Assembly (NCBI RefSeq): GCF_014287895.1
Contig: NZ_JACOPP010000012.1
Location: 33,017 to 97,016 of the forward strand
DNA from: Lawsonibacter hominis
GTDB taxonomy: Bacteria > Bacillota > Clostridia > Oscillospirales > Oscillospiraceae
DNA length: 64,000 nucleotides
Direction: 5' to 3'
Each line of letters begins with the position of its first letter. Position 1 is the first letter of the stretch. The translations under genes were made by a program, and so were the position numbers. Shown here in pieces: positions 9,482 to 17,114 of this stretch. Below the pieces are notes generated by a model. The model was not told where the DNA came from and ran no database searches. It saw nothing but the letters and a program-made list of their open reading frames with translations.

Positions 9482-9537
9482 GGGCTGTTCCTCCAAAAGA
9501 ACCCTGAATTTTTGTCCGATTTGTGCGAAAATATGGG

Positions 9538-9566
9538 TTGTCCTTCGGTCAAAAAAGGGCTAAAAT
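9538..9566 (+). promoter_or_regulatory. Promoter of ackA
   Basis: TTGTCC (9538-9543), a 17-bp spacer and TAAAAT (9561-9566) precede ackA by about 87 bp. Confidence 0.65.
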
Positions 9567-9652
9567 ATAGTTTGTATATGCTTTCCTATTTTACTACGTG
9601 AACTTTGGGTATACAAGCCGTATGCCACGAATTTAAAGGAGAGATCGTAAAC

Positions 9653-10849
9653 ATGAAAGTCCTGGTCATCAACGCCGGCAGCTCCTCCCTGAAGTATCAG
9701 CTCATGGACCCCGAGACCCGCGAGGTGCTGGCCAAGGGTCTGTGCGAGCGCATCGGCATCGACGGTCGCCTGACCCACAAAATCCCTGCCAGGGATGCCA
9801 AACACGAATTTGAAATCCCCATGCCTACCCACGCCGAGGCTATCCAGGCCGTGCTGGACGCCCTGCTCTCTCCCGAGTACGGCGTGATCAAGAGCGCCTC
9901 TGAGATCGACGCCGTGGGCCATCGCGTGGTGCACGGCGGCGAGAAGTTTGCCGCCTCCGCCCTCATCACCGGCGAGGTCATGGCCGCCATTGAGGAGTGC
10001 ATCCCCCTGGCTCCTCTGCACAACCCCGCCAATATCACAGGCATCAAGGCCTGCCAGGCCGTCATGCCCGGCGTGCCCATGGTGGCCGTGTTCGATACCG
10101 CCTTCCATCAGACCATGCCCGCCAAGAGCTACATCTATGCGCTGCCTTACGAATACTATGAGAAGGACAAGGTCCGCCGCTACGGCTTCCACGGCACCTC
10201 TCACAAGTACGTCTCCGGCCGGGCCGCCGCCATGCTGGGCAAGCCCATCGAGCAGCTGAAGATCATCACCTGCCACCTGGGCAACGGCTCCTCCGTCACC
10301 GCCGTGGACGGCGGCAAGAGCGTGGATACCTCCATGGGCTTCACCCCCCTAGCCGGCCTGCCCATGGGCACCCGCTCCGGCGACCTGGACGCCGGTATCC
10401 TGGAGTATTTGATGAACCGGTACGGCTACGACATCAAAGAGATGCTCAACATCCTCAACAAGAAGTCCGGCGTGCTGGGCATCTCCGGGGTGTCCTCCGA
10501 CTTCCGTGACCTGAGCGACGCCGCCGAGCAGGGCAACCAGCGCGCCGAGCTGGCCGTAGACGCCTTCAACTACGGCGTAAAGAAGCTCATCGGCGCCTAT
10601 GCCGCCGCCATGGGCGGGGTGGACGCCATCGTCTTCACTGCCGGCGTGGGCGAAAACTCCGCCGACCAGCGCCTGGCCATCGCTTCCGGCCTGGAGTTCA
10701 TGGGCGTGAAGATGGACGCCCAGGCCAACAACGTCCGCGGCAGGGAGACCGTCATCTCCACCGCCGACTCCAGGGTGAAGGTCCTCCTCATCCCCACCGA
10801 CGAGGAGCTTATGATCGCCATGGATACCGCCAATATCGTCAACCAGTAA
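9653..10849 (+). CDS. ackA: Acetate kinase
   Basis: Interconverts acetyl phosphate + ADP and acetate + ATP; in a fermenting anaerobe this is usually the ATP-yielding last step of acetate formation. The 398 residues show the ASKHA-fold signatures NAGSSSLKYQL at the N terminus, VFDTAFHQTMP near 150, HLGNGSSVTAVDGG near 208 and GENSADQR near 330. The start at 9653 follows AAAGGAGAG; the open frame runs back to 9605, but that stretch is leader. No phosphotransacetylase is adjacent. The gene ends in a strong hairpin at 10884 that also lies across the 3' end of the convergent anti-sigma gene. Confidence 0.97.
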   Translation: MKVLVINAGSSSLKYQLMDPETREVLAKGLCERIGIDGRLTHKIPARDAKHEFEIPMPTHAEAIQAVLDALLSPEYGVIKSASEIDAVGHRVVHGGEKFAASALITGEVMAAIEECIPLAPLHNPANITGIKACQAVMPGVPMVAVFDTAFHQTMPAKSYIYALPYEYYEKDKVRRYGFHGTSHKYVSGRAAAMLGKPIEQLKIITCHLGNGSSVTAVDGGKSVDTSMGFTPLAGLPMGTRSGDLDAGILEYLMNRYGYDIKEMLNILNKKSGVLGISGVSSDFRDLSDAAEQGNQRAELAVDAFNYGVKKLIGAYAAAMGGVDAIVFTAGVGENSADQRLAIASGLEFMGVKMDAQANNVRGRETVISTADSRVKVLLIPTDEELMIAMDTANIVNQ

Positions 10850-12181
10850 GCGCAGCCGGATCGTCTCGCGGCGCGTTTCAACCAAAACACGGACTGCCGG
10901 GCAGCTTGCCCGGTAGTCCGTGTTTTCTCCTTTTTTCGGATGCGTCCTGCCCGCTACTGCCGGATGCTCCGGCTGCCGGATGCTCCGGCTGCCGGAGTAG
11001 CGGCAGGCCAACACCCGCTCGATGGCAAGCCCGTCCGCATCTCCCCGCTCCGTCAGCGCCAGCAGCGCCTGCGGCTGACCGTAGACCAGCGCGCCATAGA
11101 TCCGGATGCCGTGCTCCTCTACATAGTCCCGCTGGCCTGCAAAGTCGTACTCCGGGAACTGCGCGCCCGGTCCGACCAGCGCATCCGCCGCTTTCGTCCG
11201 CTCCGCCGCATAGGACAGTAGACTTTGGAAATGCTGGGTATACAGCCCCCCATAAGCCTTCGCCATCGCCGCAGCGCTGCCGCTGGGAAACCAATTCCCC
11301 AGCCGCTCCGCCAGACTGAGCATCGGGTAGTCCGCCAGCCCGCCCTGCGCGCACGAGCCGTCCACCGTGGAAAAACCCCGCAGGACCGCCGGATCGTCGG
11401 AGGTGCGCACGGCACACCAGCGGAAGGAGATTTCCACTCCATACCGCTGTTCATAGCCGTGCGCCAACGCGGCAAACTCCATGGGCGTCAGATCCTGCGG
11501 AAAATGGACCCAGACGGAGACGTAGGCGCTTTCGTCCAGCTGGGCCAGATCGGCTTCGTAATCCGGGATTCGGCGGACGCCCTCCTCCACCGCCCCGGAC
11601 TCCGCCAGCGCATACAGGCCGATGGCCTGCTCGCTCCACAAATATCCGTTTTCCCCGTCCTGGCCGGGTTCCAGCGTACGGCTGACCGCAGTGCGCTCCC
11701 CGGTAAGCCAGTCCTCCTCGGTATAAGACAGATCGTACCGGCCGAATCCCCGGTTTCCGGTCTGGATGTCCCGGACCGACCGGCCGGGCATGATCAGCTC
11801 GTAGAACGCGCTCAGGTCATACCAGATATCTTCCCGCTCGTCTCCAGCCTGCCCTACGCTTCTGGCGTTGGGCTGGTAGCAGAAGGACGCCGCTAGGGGG
11901 GAGACTACGAGACGCACCCCCAGCAGGACGGCCAGCACAACGGCCGCCGACAGGACCGCCACCCGGCCCAGGCGGCGATTTACGATGCGGCGCACCCGCC
12001 GGGCCGGCTCTGTCTCCTCCGAAGTTCGGTGCGCCCCCTCTCCGGTCAGCTCGGCCTCCAGCCCCTCGGCCAGATAATCGGAAATGGCCGCGCTCTTCTC
12101 CAGCTCGGCCTCCACCAGCGCCCGCTCCGCTTCCGTCGCGGCGCCGGTTCGATACCGTTCCAACAGCTCACGAAAACTCAC
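10349..12181 (-). CDS. Membrane anti-sigma factor with lost stop codon (as sequenced)
   Basis: The probable regulator of the ECF sigma factor that overlaps its start (stop TGA and start GTG share GTGA at 12178-12181; GGAGGG 5 nt before). Residues 1-80 are cytosolic and helical, about 85-110 form one membrane span (VAVLSAAVVLAVLLGVRLVV), and the rest is extracellular with YVSVWVHFPQDLTPMEFAAL, resembling the C-terminal sigma-factor-regulator domain. A natural TAG after residue 403 is put out of frame by a 16-bp tandem duplication at 10959-10990. The frame then runs 207 more codons antisense into ackA, and that tail has no protein-like character. The functional product is probably the first 400 or so residues. 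Confidence 0.75.
   Translation of the reverse strand: MSFRELLERYRTGAATEAERALVEAELEKSAAISDYLAEGLEAELTGEGAHRTSEETEPARRVRRIVNRRLGRVAVLSAAVVLAVLLGVRLVVSPLAASFCYQPNARSVGQAGDEREDIWYDLSAFYELIMPGRSVRDIQTGNRGFGRYDLSYTEEDWLTGERTAVSRTLEPGQDGENGYLWSEQAIGLYALAESGAVEEGVRRIPDYEADLAQLDESAYVSVWVHFPQDLTPMEFAALAHGYEQRYGVEISFRWCAVRTSDDPAVLRGFSTVDGSCAQGGLADYPMLSLAERLGNWFPSGSAAAMAKAYGGLYTQHFQSLLSYAAERTKAADALVGPGAQFPEYDFAGQRDYVEEHGIRIYGALVYGQPQALLALTERGDADGLAIERVLACRYSGSRSIRQPEHPAVAGRTHPKKGENTDYRASCPAVRVLVETRRETIRLRLLVDDIGGIHGDHKLLVGGDEEDLHPGVGGGDDGLPAADVVGLGVHLHAHELQAGSDGQALVGGVFAHAGSEDDGVHPAHGGGIGADELLYAVVEGVYGQLGALVALLGGVAQVTEVGGHPGDAQHAGLLVEDVEHLFDVVAVPVHQILQDTGVQVAGAGAHGQAG
10884..10937 (+). terminator. Intrinsic terminator of ackA
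   Basis: The stem AACACGGACTGCCGGGCA, loop GCT and the near-complementary TGCCCGGTAGTCCGTGTT are followed by TTTCTCCTTTTTT. Read on the minus strand, the same stem is followed by TTTTGG, so it could also end transcripts of the convergent anti-sigma gene. Confidence 0.85.
10959..10996. repeat. 16-bp tandem duplication shifting the anti-sigma stop codon
   Basis: GCCGGATGCTCCGGCT occurs at 10959-10974 and again at 10975-10990, followed by 6 bp of a third unit. Because 16 is not a multiple of 3, the second unit moves the minus-strand TAG at 10956..10954 out of frame. Confidence 0.95.
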
Positions 12182-12660
12182 AATTGTCCCTCCAGTCTGG
12201 TTTTGAGCTTTTGCCGGGCCCGGCACAGCAGCGTGCGGGCCGCGCCGGGAGAAAGTCCCATGGCCGCCCCCACCTCGCGCAGCGGCAAGCCGGCGTAGTA
12301 GTGGAGCGTTACCGCCTCCCGATCGGCGGGGGACAGCTCCAGCACCGCCCGGTAGACCGCCCGGCGGCGCTCCTCCCGGATGAGATCCTCCAGCAGATCC
12401 TCCTCTGCCGCCAGCCGTTCCGGGTCAGGGGGCTCTCCGGTCTGGAACTTTCTCCGGCGCATGCTGTCCACCCACAGGTTGCGGCACACCCGAAAGAGCC
12501 AGCCCTTCCACTCCCCCTCCCGCTCCAGCGAGAGCAGGGCGCGGTAAAAGGTCTCTCCCACCAGGTCCTGGGCCTGGTCCGGGTTCTTACAGAGGGAATA
12601 GGCGTACAAGTACACCTCTCCCACATGCCGCCGGTAGAGCGCCTCCAGCCCGTCGTACAT
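12178..12660 (-). CDS. ECF-family RNA polymerase sigma factor
   Basis: A 160-residue sigma factor with region 2 near residues 5-75 (LYRRHVGEVYLYAYSLCKNPDQAQDL, then WKGWLFRVCRNLWVDSMRR) and region 4 near 100-155 (LSPADREAVTLHYYAGLPLREVGAAM). No region 1.1 or 3 is present, as in ECF sigma factors. It directs RNA polymerase to an unknown regulon and is probably held inactive by the membrane protein encoded next. A candidate self-recognised promoter lies at 12684-12711. Confidence 0.93.
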   Translation of the reverse strand: MYDGLEALYRRHVGEVYLYAYSLCKNPDQAQDLVGETFYRALLSLEREGEWKGWLFRVCRNLWVDSMRRRKFQTGEPPDPERLAAEEDLLEDLIREERRRAVYRAVLELSPADREAVTLHYYAGLPLREVGAAMGLSPGAARTLLCRARQKLKTRLEGQL

Positions 12661-12683
12661 CCCGTCCTCCCCCCCTCACCCGA

Positions 12684-12711
12684 CAAACGTCTCAGCGGGC
12701 AAAATGTTACA
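12684..12711 (-). promoter_or_regulatory. Possible ECF-type autoregulatory promoter
   Basis: On the minus strand TGTAAC (12711..12706), a 16-bp spacer and CGTTTG (12689..12684) resemble the AAC...CGT pattern of ECF promoters and lie about 24 bp before the sigma gene. This is a pattern match only. Confidence 0.35.
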
Positions 12712-12808
12712 CGTTTCATTCTATTTGCATGCATCCAGTCAAAGTGGTGCATTTTATTCCGCATACCCCGCATAGTTTCCGTCACTTTTGCAATTTATAA
12801 ATTTTTTC

Positions 12809-12837
12809 TTGCAATTTCAATGCGGCAGCAGTATAAT
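12809..12837 (+). promoter_or_regulatory. Promoter of gdhA
   Basis: TTGCAA (12809-12814), a 17-bp spacer and a consensus TATAAT (12832-12837) lie 115 bp before the gdhA start. Confidence 0.8.
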
Positions 12838-12952
12838 ATGAGCTAACGTGGCAAAGCGGCTGCTGCACGGGGCGCGTCCCTGTGTGTATCATAGCAAAAA
12901 TCAGGCCGGTCCGTCCACCGTATGGACCGCCAAGCAAAGGGGTTTGGCAACT

Positions 12953-14308
12953 ATGGCATTTCAGTTCACCGATTCCTATCTTCAGGGCGTTTATGAAACT
13001 CTGTGCAGGAAAAACGCCCAAGAGCCCGAGTTCCTCCAGGCTGCCGGCGAGGTCCTGGAGTCCCTCCAGCCCGTGGTGGCCCAGCGGCCGGAGCTGGTGA
13101 AGTCCGGCGTCATCGACCGCATCGTGGAGCCCGAGCGCAGCCTGATGTTCCGCATCTCCTGGGTGGACGATCAGGGCAAGGTGCAGGTCAACCGCGGCTA
13201 TCGCGTACAATTCTCCACCGCCATCGGCCCCTCCAAGGGCGGCCTGCGCTTCCATCCCAGCGTGAACCTGTCCATCATCAAATTTTTGGGCTTCGAGCAG
13301 ATCTTTAAAAACAGCCTGACCGGCCTGCCCATGGGCGGCGGCAAGGGCGGCGCCGACTTCGATCCCAAGGGCAAGAGCAACAATGAGGTCATGCGCTTCT
13401 GCCAGTCCTTCATGACCGAGCTGCAGCGGCACATCGGCCCCGACACCGACGTGCCCGCCGGCGACATCGGCGTGGGCGCCCGGGAGATCGGCTATCTGTT
13501 TGGCCAGTATAAGCGCATCCGCAACGAGTTCAACGGCGTGCTCACCGGCAAGGGCCTGAGCTACGGCGGTTCTCTGGCCCGCACCGAGGCCACCGGCTAC
13601 GGTCTGTGCTACTTTGCCGACGAGATGCTCAAGGCCGCCGGGAAGTCCTTCCAGGGCCAGAGCGTCGTGATCTCCGGCTCCGGCAACGTGGCCATCTACG
13701 CCAACCAGAAGGCCACCGAGCTGGGCGGCAGGGTCATTGCCATGAGTGATTCCAACGGCTATATCGTGGACGAGAACGGCATCGATTATAAGATCATGCA
13801 GGAGATCAAGGAGGTCAAGCGGGCGCGCATTTCCACCTATCTGGAGTATGTGCCCACCGCCAAATACGTGGAGGGCTGCCGCGGCATCTGGAGCGTCCCC
13901 TGCGGCATCGCCCTGCCCTGTGCCACCCAGAACGAGTTGGATCTGGACGGGGCCAAGGCGCTGGTGGAGCACGGCTGCTTTGCCGTGGCCGAAGGCGCCA
14001 ACATGCCCTCCACCCCCGAAGCCGTCGCCTATTTCCAGGCGCACAAGCTTCTCTTTGCCCCCGCCAAGGCCTCCAACGCCGGCGGCGTGGCCACTTCCGG
14101 TCTGGAGATGAGCCAGAACTCCATGCGCCTGTCCTGGACCTTTGAGGAAGTGGACGAGAAGCTCCACGGCATCATGCGCAACATTTACCACAACGCCGCC
14201 AATGCCGCCGCCGAGTACGGCATGGAGGGCAATCTGGTGGCCGGAGCCAACATCGCCGGCTTCCTCAAAGTGGCCGACGCCATGATTTGGCAGGGTGTAA
14301 GCTACTAA
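12953..14308 (+). CDS. gdhA: Glutamate dehydrogenase (hexameric GdhA type)
   Basis: Interconverts 2-oxoglutarate + ammonia and glutamate with NAD(P)H, linking nitrogen assimilation and amino-acid fermentation. The 451 residues match the GdhA family. The active-site region GLPMGGGKGGADFDPKGKS lies near 120-140, the dinucleotide fold SGSGNVAIYANQKATELGG near 240 and the substrate region SNAGGVATSGLEMSQNS near 375. Cofactor preference cannot be set safely by eye. The start at 12953 follows AAAGGGG; the frame extends upstream to 12848 over an untranslated leader. The last 12 codons and about 118 bp downstream are duplicated. Confidence 0.96.
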   Translation: MAFQFTDSYLQGVYETLCRKNAQEPEFLQAAGEVLESLQPVVAQRPELVKSGVIDRIVEPERSLMFRISWVDDQGKVQVNRGYRVQFSTAIGPSKGGLRFHPSVNLSIIKFLGFEQIFKNSLTGLPMGGGKGGADFDPKGKSNNEVMRFCQSFMTELQRHIGPDTDVPAGDIGVGAREIGYLFGQYKRIRNEFNGVLTGKGLSYGGSLARTEATGYGLCYFADEMLKAAGKSFQGQSVVISGSGNVAIYANQKATELGGRVIAMSDSNGYIVDENGIDYKIMQEIKEVKRARISTYLEYVPTAKYVEGCRGIWSVPCGIALPCATQNELDLDGAKALVEHGCFAVAEGANMPSTPEAVAYFQAHKLLFAPAKASNAGGVATSGLEMSQNSMRLSWTFEEVDEKLHGIMRNIYHNAANAAAEYGMEGNLVAGANIAGFLKVADAMIWQGVSY

Positions 14309-14426
14309 GAGGAACGCATCCGTCTCCTGCCGGACCGTCGGCCACTGGGGCCCCATCTGCGATGGGGCGGCGCGGTAAGCGCCGTTCAAGCGTTTTTGCC
14401 GCAGGCAAAAACCTTGGCGCAGGGCG
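14272..14426 (+). repeat. gdhA 3' end, first copy of a 155-bp duplication
   Basis: These bases match 14489..14643 at an offset of 217 with about two differences. They contain the last codons of gdhA (ADAMIWQGVSY, stop), a CCCCATC/GATGGGG hairpin and most of the palindromic core (CAAGCGTTTTTGCCGCAGGC and onward) that also follows metK. Confidence 0.92.
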
Positions 14427-14443
14427 GATTCACTCCGCCCGAG
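14387..14443 (+). repeat. Palindromic core, family A, after gdhA
   Basis: The core runs CAAGCGTTTTTGCCGCAGGC, AAAAACCTTGGCGCAGGGCGG, ATTCACTCCGCCCGAG. It matches, in the same orientation relative to the gene, the cores after metK at 502..554 and 287..339. A further CCAAAACGC/GCGTTTTGG hairpin follows at 14465-14486. Confidence 0.85.
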
Positions 14444-14488
14444 CAGGCCCAACCCGCAGGGTTTCCAAAACGCCCCGCGTTTTGGGAC

Positions 14489-14643
14489 GGCCGACGCCAT
14501 GATTTGGCAGGGTGTAAGCTACTAAGAGGAACACATCCGTCTCCTGCCGGGCCGTCGGCCACTGGGGCCCCATCTGCGATGGGGCGGCGCGGTAAGCGCC
14601 GTTCAAGCGTTTTTGCCGCAGGCAAAAACCTTGGCGCAGGGCG
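14489..14643 (+). repeat. gdhA 3' end, second copy
   Basis: This is the second copy of the 155-bp unit. It has the ADAMIWQGVSY codons and stop but no upstream gene, and its core is cut short at 14643. The junction with the first copy is the 62-bp stretch 14427-14488. Confidence 0.92.
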
Positions 14644-14687
14644 TGCGCTGCTGTGCGGTTCCACCGGCCTTGTGCTCCCATAACGTT

Positions 14688-14728
14688 AACACAGCAGGCG
14701 CGCCCTGGGGCACGCCTGCTGTGTTTTA
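14688..14728. terminator. Bidirectional hairpin beyond the gdhA repeats
   Basis: The stem ACACAGCAGGCG / CGCCTGCTGTGT is followed by TTTTA on the plus strand. It could be the original gdhA terminator pushed away by the duplication, or could end a minus-strand transcript through the remnant at 14729. Confidence 0.7.
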
Positions 14729-14945
14729 CAGCCGCCCACGGGGGTAATGTCTGTCCGGCTCCATCCATTCCCTGACCCAGCTGCATACCCGTTCATCCGG
14801 CTCTCCGGCCCGGGCGCCAAACGCGCAGCAGGATATCTGCCCAAAATCAATCTGATCCGGCACCCCCCTGTTCGTACAGGGGCTCCTCCATCACGCAACC
14901 CAGCCGGTATGCAGGATACGCCTGTATCATGGATTTCTTGCGTTC
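14729..14945 (-). pseudogene. Possible frameshifted remnant of a small gene
   Basis: On the minus strand two adjacent frames each look protein-like: MIQAYPAYRLGCVMEEPLY followed by EQGG, then after a one-base shift VPDQIDFGQISCCAFGA and, further on, WVREWMEPDRHYPRGRL, ending at a TAA just before the hairpin at 14728. No intact ORF spans the segment and an upstream TGA blocks extension. No family is recognised. This may be decay of a former neighbour or chance. Confidence 0.3.
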
Positions 14946-14966
14946 TTCCAATCATTCTTGTATCAT
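14938..14966 (+). promoter_or_regulatory. Promoter of the XRE regulator gene
   Basis: TTGCGT (14938-14943), a 17-bp spacer and TATCAT (14961-14966) lie upstream of two operator-like direct repeats. Confidence 0.55.
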
Positions 14967-14985
14967 AACAGCACCCCGCGCCACT

Positions 14986-15026
14986 ATAGGTCAATTTTAC
15001 CCTAATCGGAATAGGTCAATTTACCC
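14986..15026 (+). promoter_or_regulatory. Direct-repeat operator candidate
   Basis: ATAGGTCAATTTTACCC (14986-15002) and ATAGGTCAATTTACCC (15011-15026) form a direct repeat that starts 25 bp after the previous repeat start, between the predicted promoter and the XRE gene. This placement suits autorepression by the encoded HTH protein. Confidence 0.5.
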
Positions 15027-15047
15027 ATAATAAGGCAGGGTGATATT

Positions 15048-15275
15048 ATGTCACGGTTACGTGTGCTCAGAGAAAAGCGTGGTTTTACCCAAGTCAAGAT
15101 GCAAATACTGACCGGGATCGACCAAAGCGACTATTCTAAAATCGAATGCGGTAAGCGGTACTGCTCTTTCGAACAGTGTCGCAAGATCGCGTTGGCGCTG
15201 GATACGAGCATGGACTATTTAGCCGGCCTGACCAACGTCGAAAAACCTTATCCGCGCGCAAAAGACATGGATTAG
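15048..15275 (+). CDS. Small XRE-family helix-turn-helix regulator
   Basis: A 75-residue Cro/CI-type DNA-binding protein. The HTH covers about residues 3-62 (LRVLREKRGFTQVKMQILTG, then YSKIECGKRYCSFEQCRKIA), with the family end pattern LALDTSMDYLAGLT. There is no effector domain. The surrounding DNA is poorer in GC than the neighbouring genes, a weak sign of acquisition. Two direct repeats just upstream are candidate operators. Targets beyond its own gene are unknown. Confidence 0.88.
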   Translation: MSRLRVLREKRGFTQVKMQILTGIDQSDYSKIECGKRYCSFEQCRKIALALDTSMDYLAGLTNVEKPYPRAKDMD

Positions 15276-15389
15276 TGGTTTCCATCTGCCGGGAGCTGTG
15301 CCTTTAGCGCCCCCCCTGATTGCCGTACCCCCGCGGAGGAGCGCGGGGACAAGCTCCGTCTCACTCTGCTCCAGGAAAGAGGTAACACC

Positions 15390-17009
15390 ATGATCCGAAT
15401 TCAAAACATCGTCCTGCCCATCGACGGCGGGCAGGAGCTGCTCCGAGCGCGGGCGGCCGGACTGCTGGGCCTTCCGCCGGGCCAGATCCAGGCCCTCTCT
15501 CTGGCCCGGCAGTCGATCGACGCCCGTAAGAAGAACGACGTCCACTATGTGTGCACGGTGCATGTGACCGCCCCGGAGGAGGCAGCTTTGGTACGAAAGG
15601 CGGGCAACCCCAACGTGACTCTGTTTCAGCCTCAGCCCTACGCGTTTCCCCCGGTCCGCCGTGCTTCCGCGCTGCCTCCTGTGGTGGTCGGCATGGGGCC
15701 GGCGGGGCTGTTCGCCGCGCTGTTCCTGGCCCGGAACGGACTGCCTCCCATCGTATTGGAGCGGGGCCGTCCGGTGGAAGCGCGCACACGGGACGTGGAA
15801 CGCTTTTGGCAGACCGGGATACTGGACCCTTCCTCCAACGTACAATTCGGGGAAGGGGGCGCGGGCACTTTTTCCGACGGCAAGCTGACCACCGGTACCC
15901 ACGATCCCCGCATTGCCACCGTCTTCCGGACGCTGGCGGCGGCGGGCGCTCCGGAGGATATCCTCTGGCAGCACAAGCCCCACATCGGCACCGATCTGCT
16001 CCGGGACGTGGTGAAGGCCATCCGCCTGGAGCTGCTGGAGCTGGGCTGCGACGTACGCTTTGGACACCGCCTGACCGGTCTGGAGATCCGAAACGGCCAA
16101 TTGACTGCGCTGAAGGCGCAGGGCCCCCAGGGCGCCTACGACCTGCCCTGCGACGCGCTGATCCTCGCCCCCGGCCACTCCGCCCGGGATACCTTCGAAC
16201 TGCTGCTGGAGGCGGGCGTTCCGCTTGCCCCCAAGCCCTTTGCCATCGGCGTGCGGATCGAGCACGCACAGGCCGCCCTCTCCCAGGCCCAGTTTGGCCC
16301 GGCCTGGCAGCGCCTGCCGGCCGCCGACTACAAACTGGCCTGCCACCTGCCCGACGGGCGCAGCGCCTTCACCTTCTGCGTCTGTCCCGGCGGACAGGTG
16401 GTGGCCGCCGCCTCGGAGGAGGGGCGGCTGGTGACCAACGGCATGAGCCGCCGGGCCCGGGACGGGGCAAACATCAACGGCGGCTTCCTGGTCGGGGTGG
16501 GCCCCGGCGACTTCGGCTCCAGCCATCCCCTGGCGGGGGTGGCGTTCCAGCGCCGCTGGGAGGAAGCCGCCTTTGCCCTGGGCGGCGGCGGCTTTCGGGC
16601 TCCCGCCCAGACGGTGGGGGATTTCCTCTCCGGGCGGGCGTCCGCGGCACTGGGCGGGGTGGCGCCCACCTACCGCCCCGGCGTCACGCCCGCCGACCTG
16701 CGGCGCTGTCTGCCCGGTTACGTGGCCGACACGCTCCGCTCCGCCCTGCCCCTGTTCGACCGGAAGCTCCGGGGCTTTGCCTCCCCGGAAGCCCTGCTGA
16801 CCGGCGTGGAGACCCGTTCCTCCTCCCCGGTGCGCATCCTCCGCGGCGAGGATCTCCAATCCCCCATCCGCGGTCTGTATCCCTGCGGTGAAGGCGCAGG
16901 CTACGCAGGCGGGATCACCAGCGCCGCCGTGGACGGCGTCCGCGTGGCGGAGGCCGTGGCTTCCGCCGGGCCCGGCGCGTCCCTTGACTCCCCATCCCGG
17001 TCTGTTTGA
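15390..17009 (+). CDS. FAD-dependent oxidoreductase (COG2509-like)
   Basis: A 539-residue flavoprotein. The N-terminal 90 residues form a small domain (RIQNIVLPIDGG through KKNDVHYVCTVHV). An FAD-binding Rossmann motif follows, PPVVVGMGPAGLFAALFLAR, near residue 95-115. Then come FGEGGAGTFSDGKLTTGTHD and the C-terminal FAD loop LYPCGEGAGYAGGITSAAVDG near 500. This family is widespread in Firmicutes and has no firmly assigned substrate. The start at 15390 follows AAAGAGGTAA. The stop codon lies inside the terminator hairpin. Confidence 0.85.
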   Translation: MIRIQNIVLPIDGGQELLRARAAGLLGLPPGQIQALSLARQSIDARKKNDVHYVCTVHVTAPEEAALVRKAGNPNVTLFQPQPYAFPPVRRASALPPVVVGMGPAGLFAALFLARNGLPPIVLERGRPVEARTRDVERFWQTGILDPSSNVQFGEGGAGTFSDGKLTTGTHDPRIATVFRTLAAAGAPEDILWQHKPHIGTDLLRDVVKAIRLELLELGCDVRFGHRLTGLEIRNGQLTALKAQGPQGAYDLPCDALILAPGHSARDTFELLLEAGVPLAPKPFAIGVRIEHAQAALSQAQFGPAWQRLPAADYKLACHLPDGRSAFTFCVCPGGQVVAAASEEGRLVTNGMSRRARDGANINGGFLVGVGPGDFGSSHPLAGVAFQRRWEEAAFALGGGGFRAPAQTVGDFLSGRASAALGGVAPTYRPGVTPADLRRCLPGYVADTLRSALPLFDRKLRGFASPEALLTGVETRSSSPVRILRGEDLQSPIRGLYPCGEGAGYAGGITSAAVDGVRVAEAVASAGPGASLDSPSRSV

Positions 17010-17027
17010 TCGGGATGGGGATTTTTC
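16990..17027 (+). terminator. Terminator of the FAD oxidoreductase gene
   Basis: CCCCATCCCG, an 11-base loop containing the stop codon, CGGGATGGGG, then ATTTTTCC. Confidence 0.85.
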
Positions 17028-17114
17028 CTGGCTTTTGCATATCCTATATTTTTCAAGGTGCCGACGTGATATGGTTAAGCTCTAAATCCGTCGAAACGTG
17101 AGGAAGGGGAAGCA

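Noticed and set aside
17010..17114. att site of the integrase
   Set aside because: No tRNA gene and no direct repeat on either side of the integrase could be found in the window.
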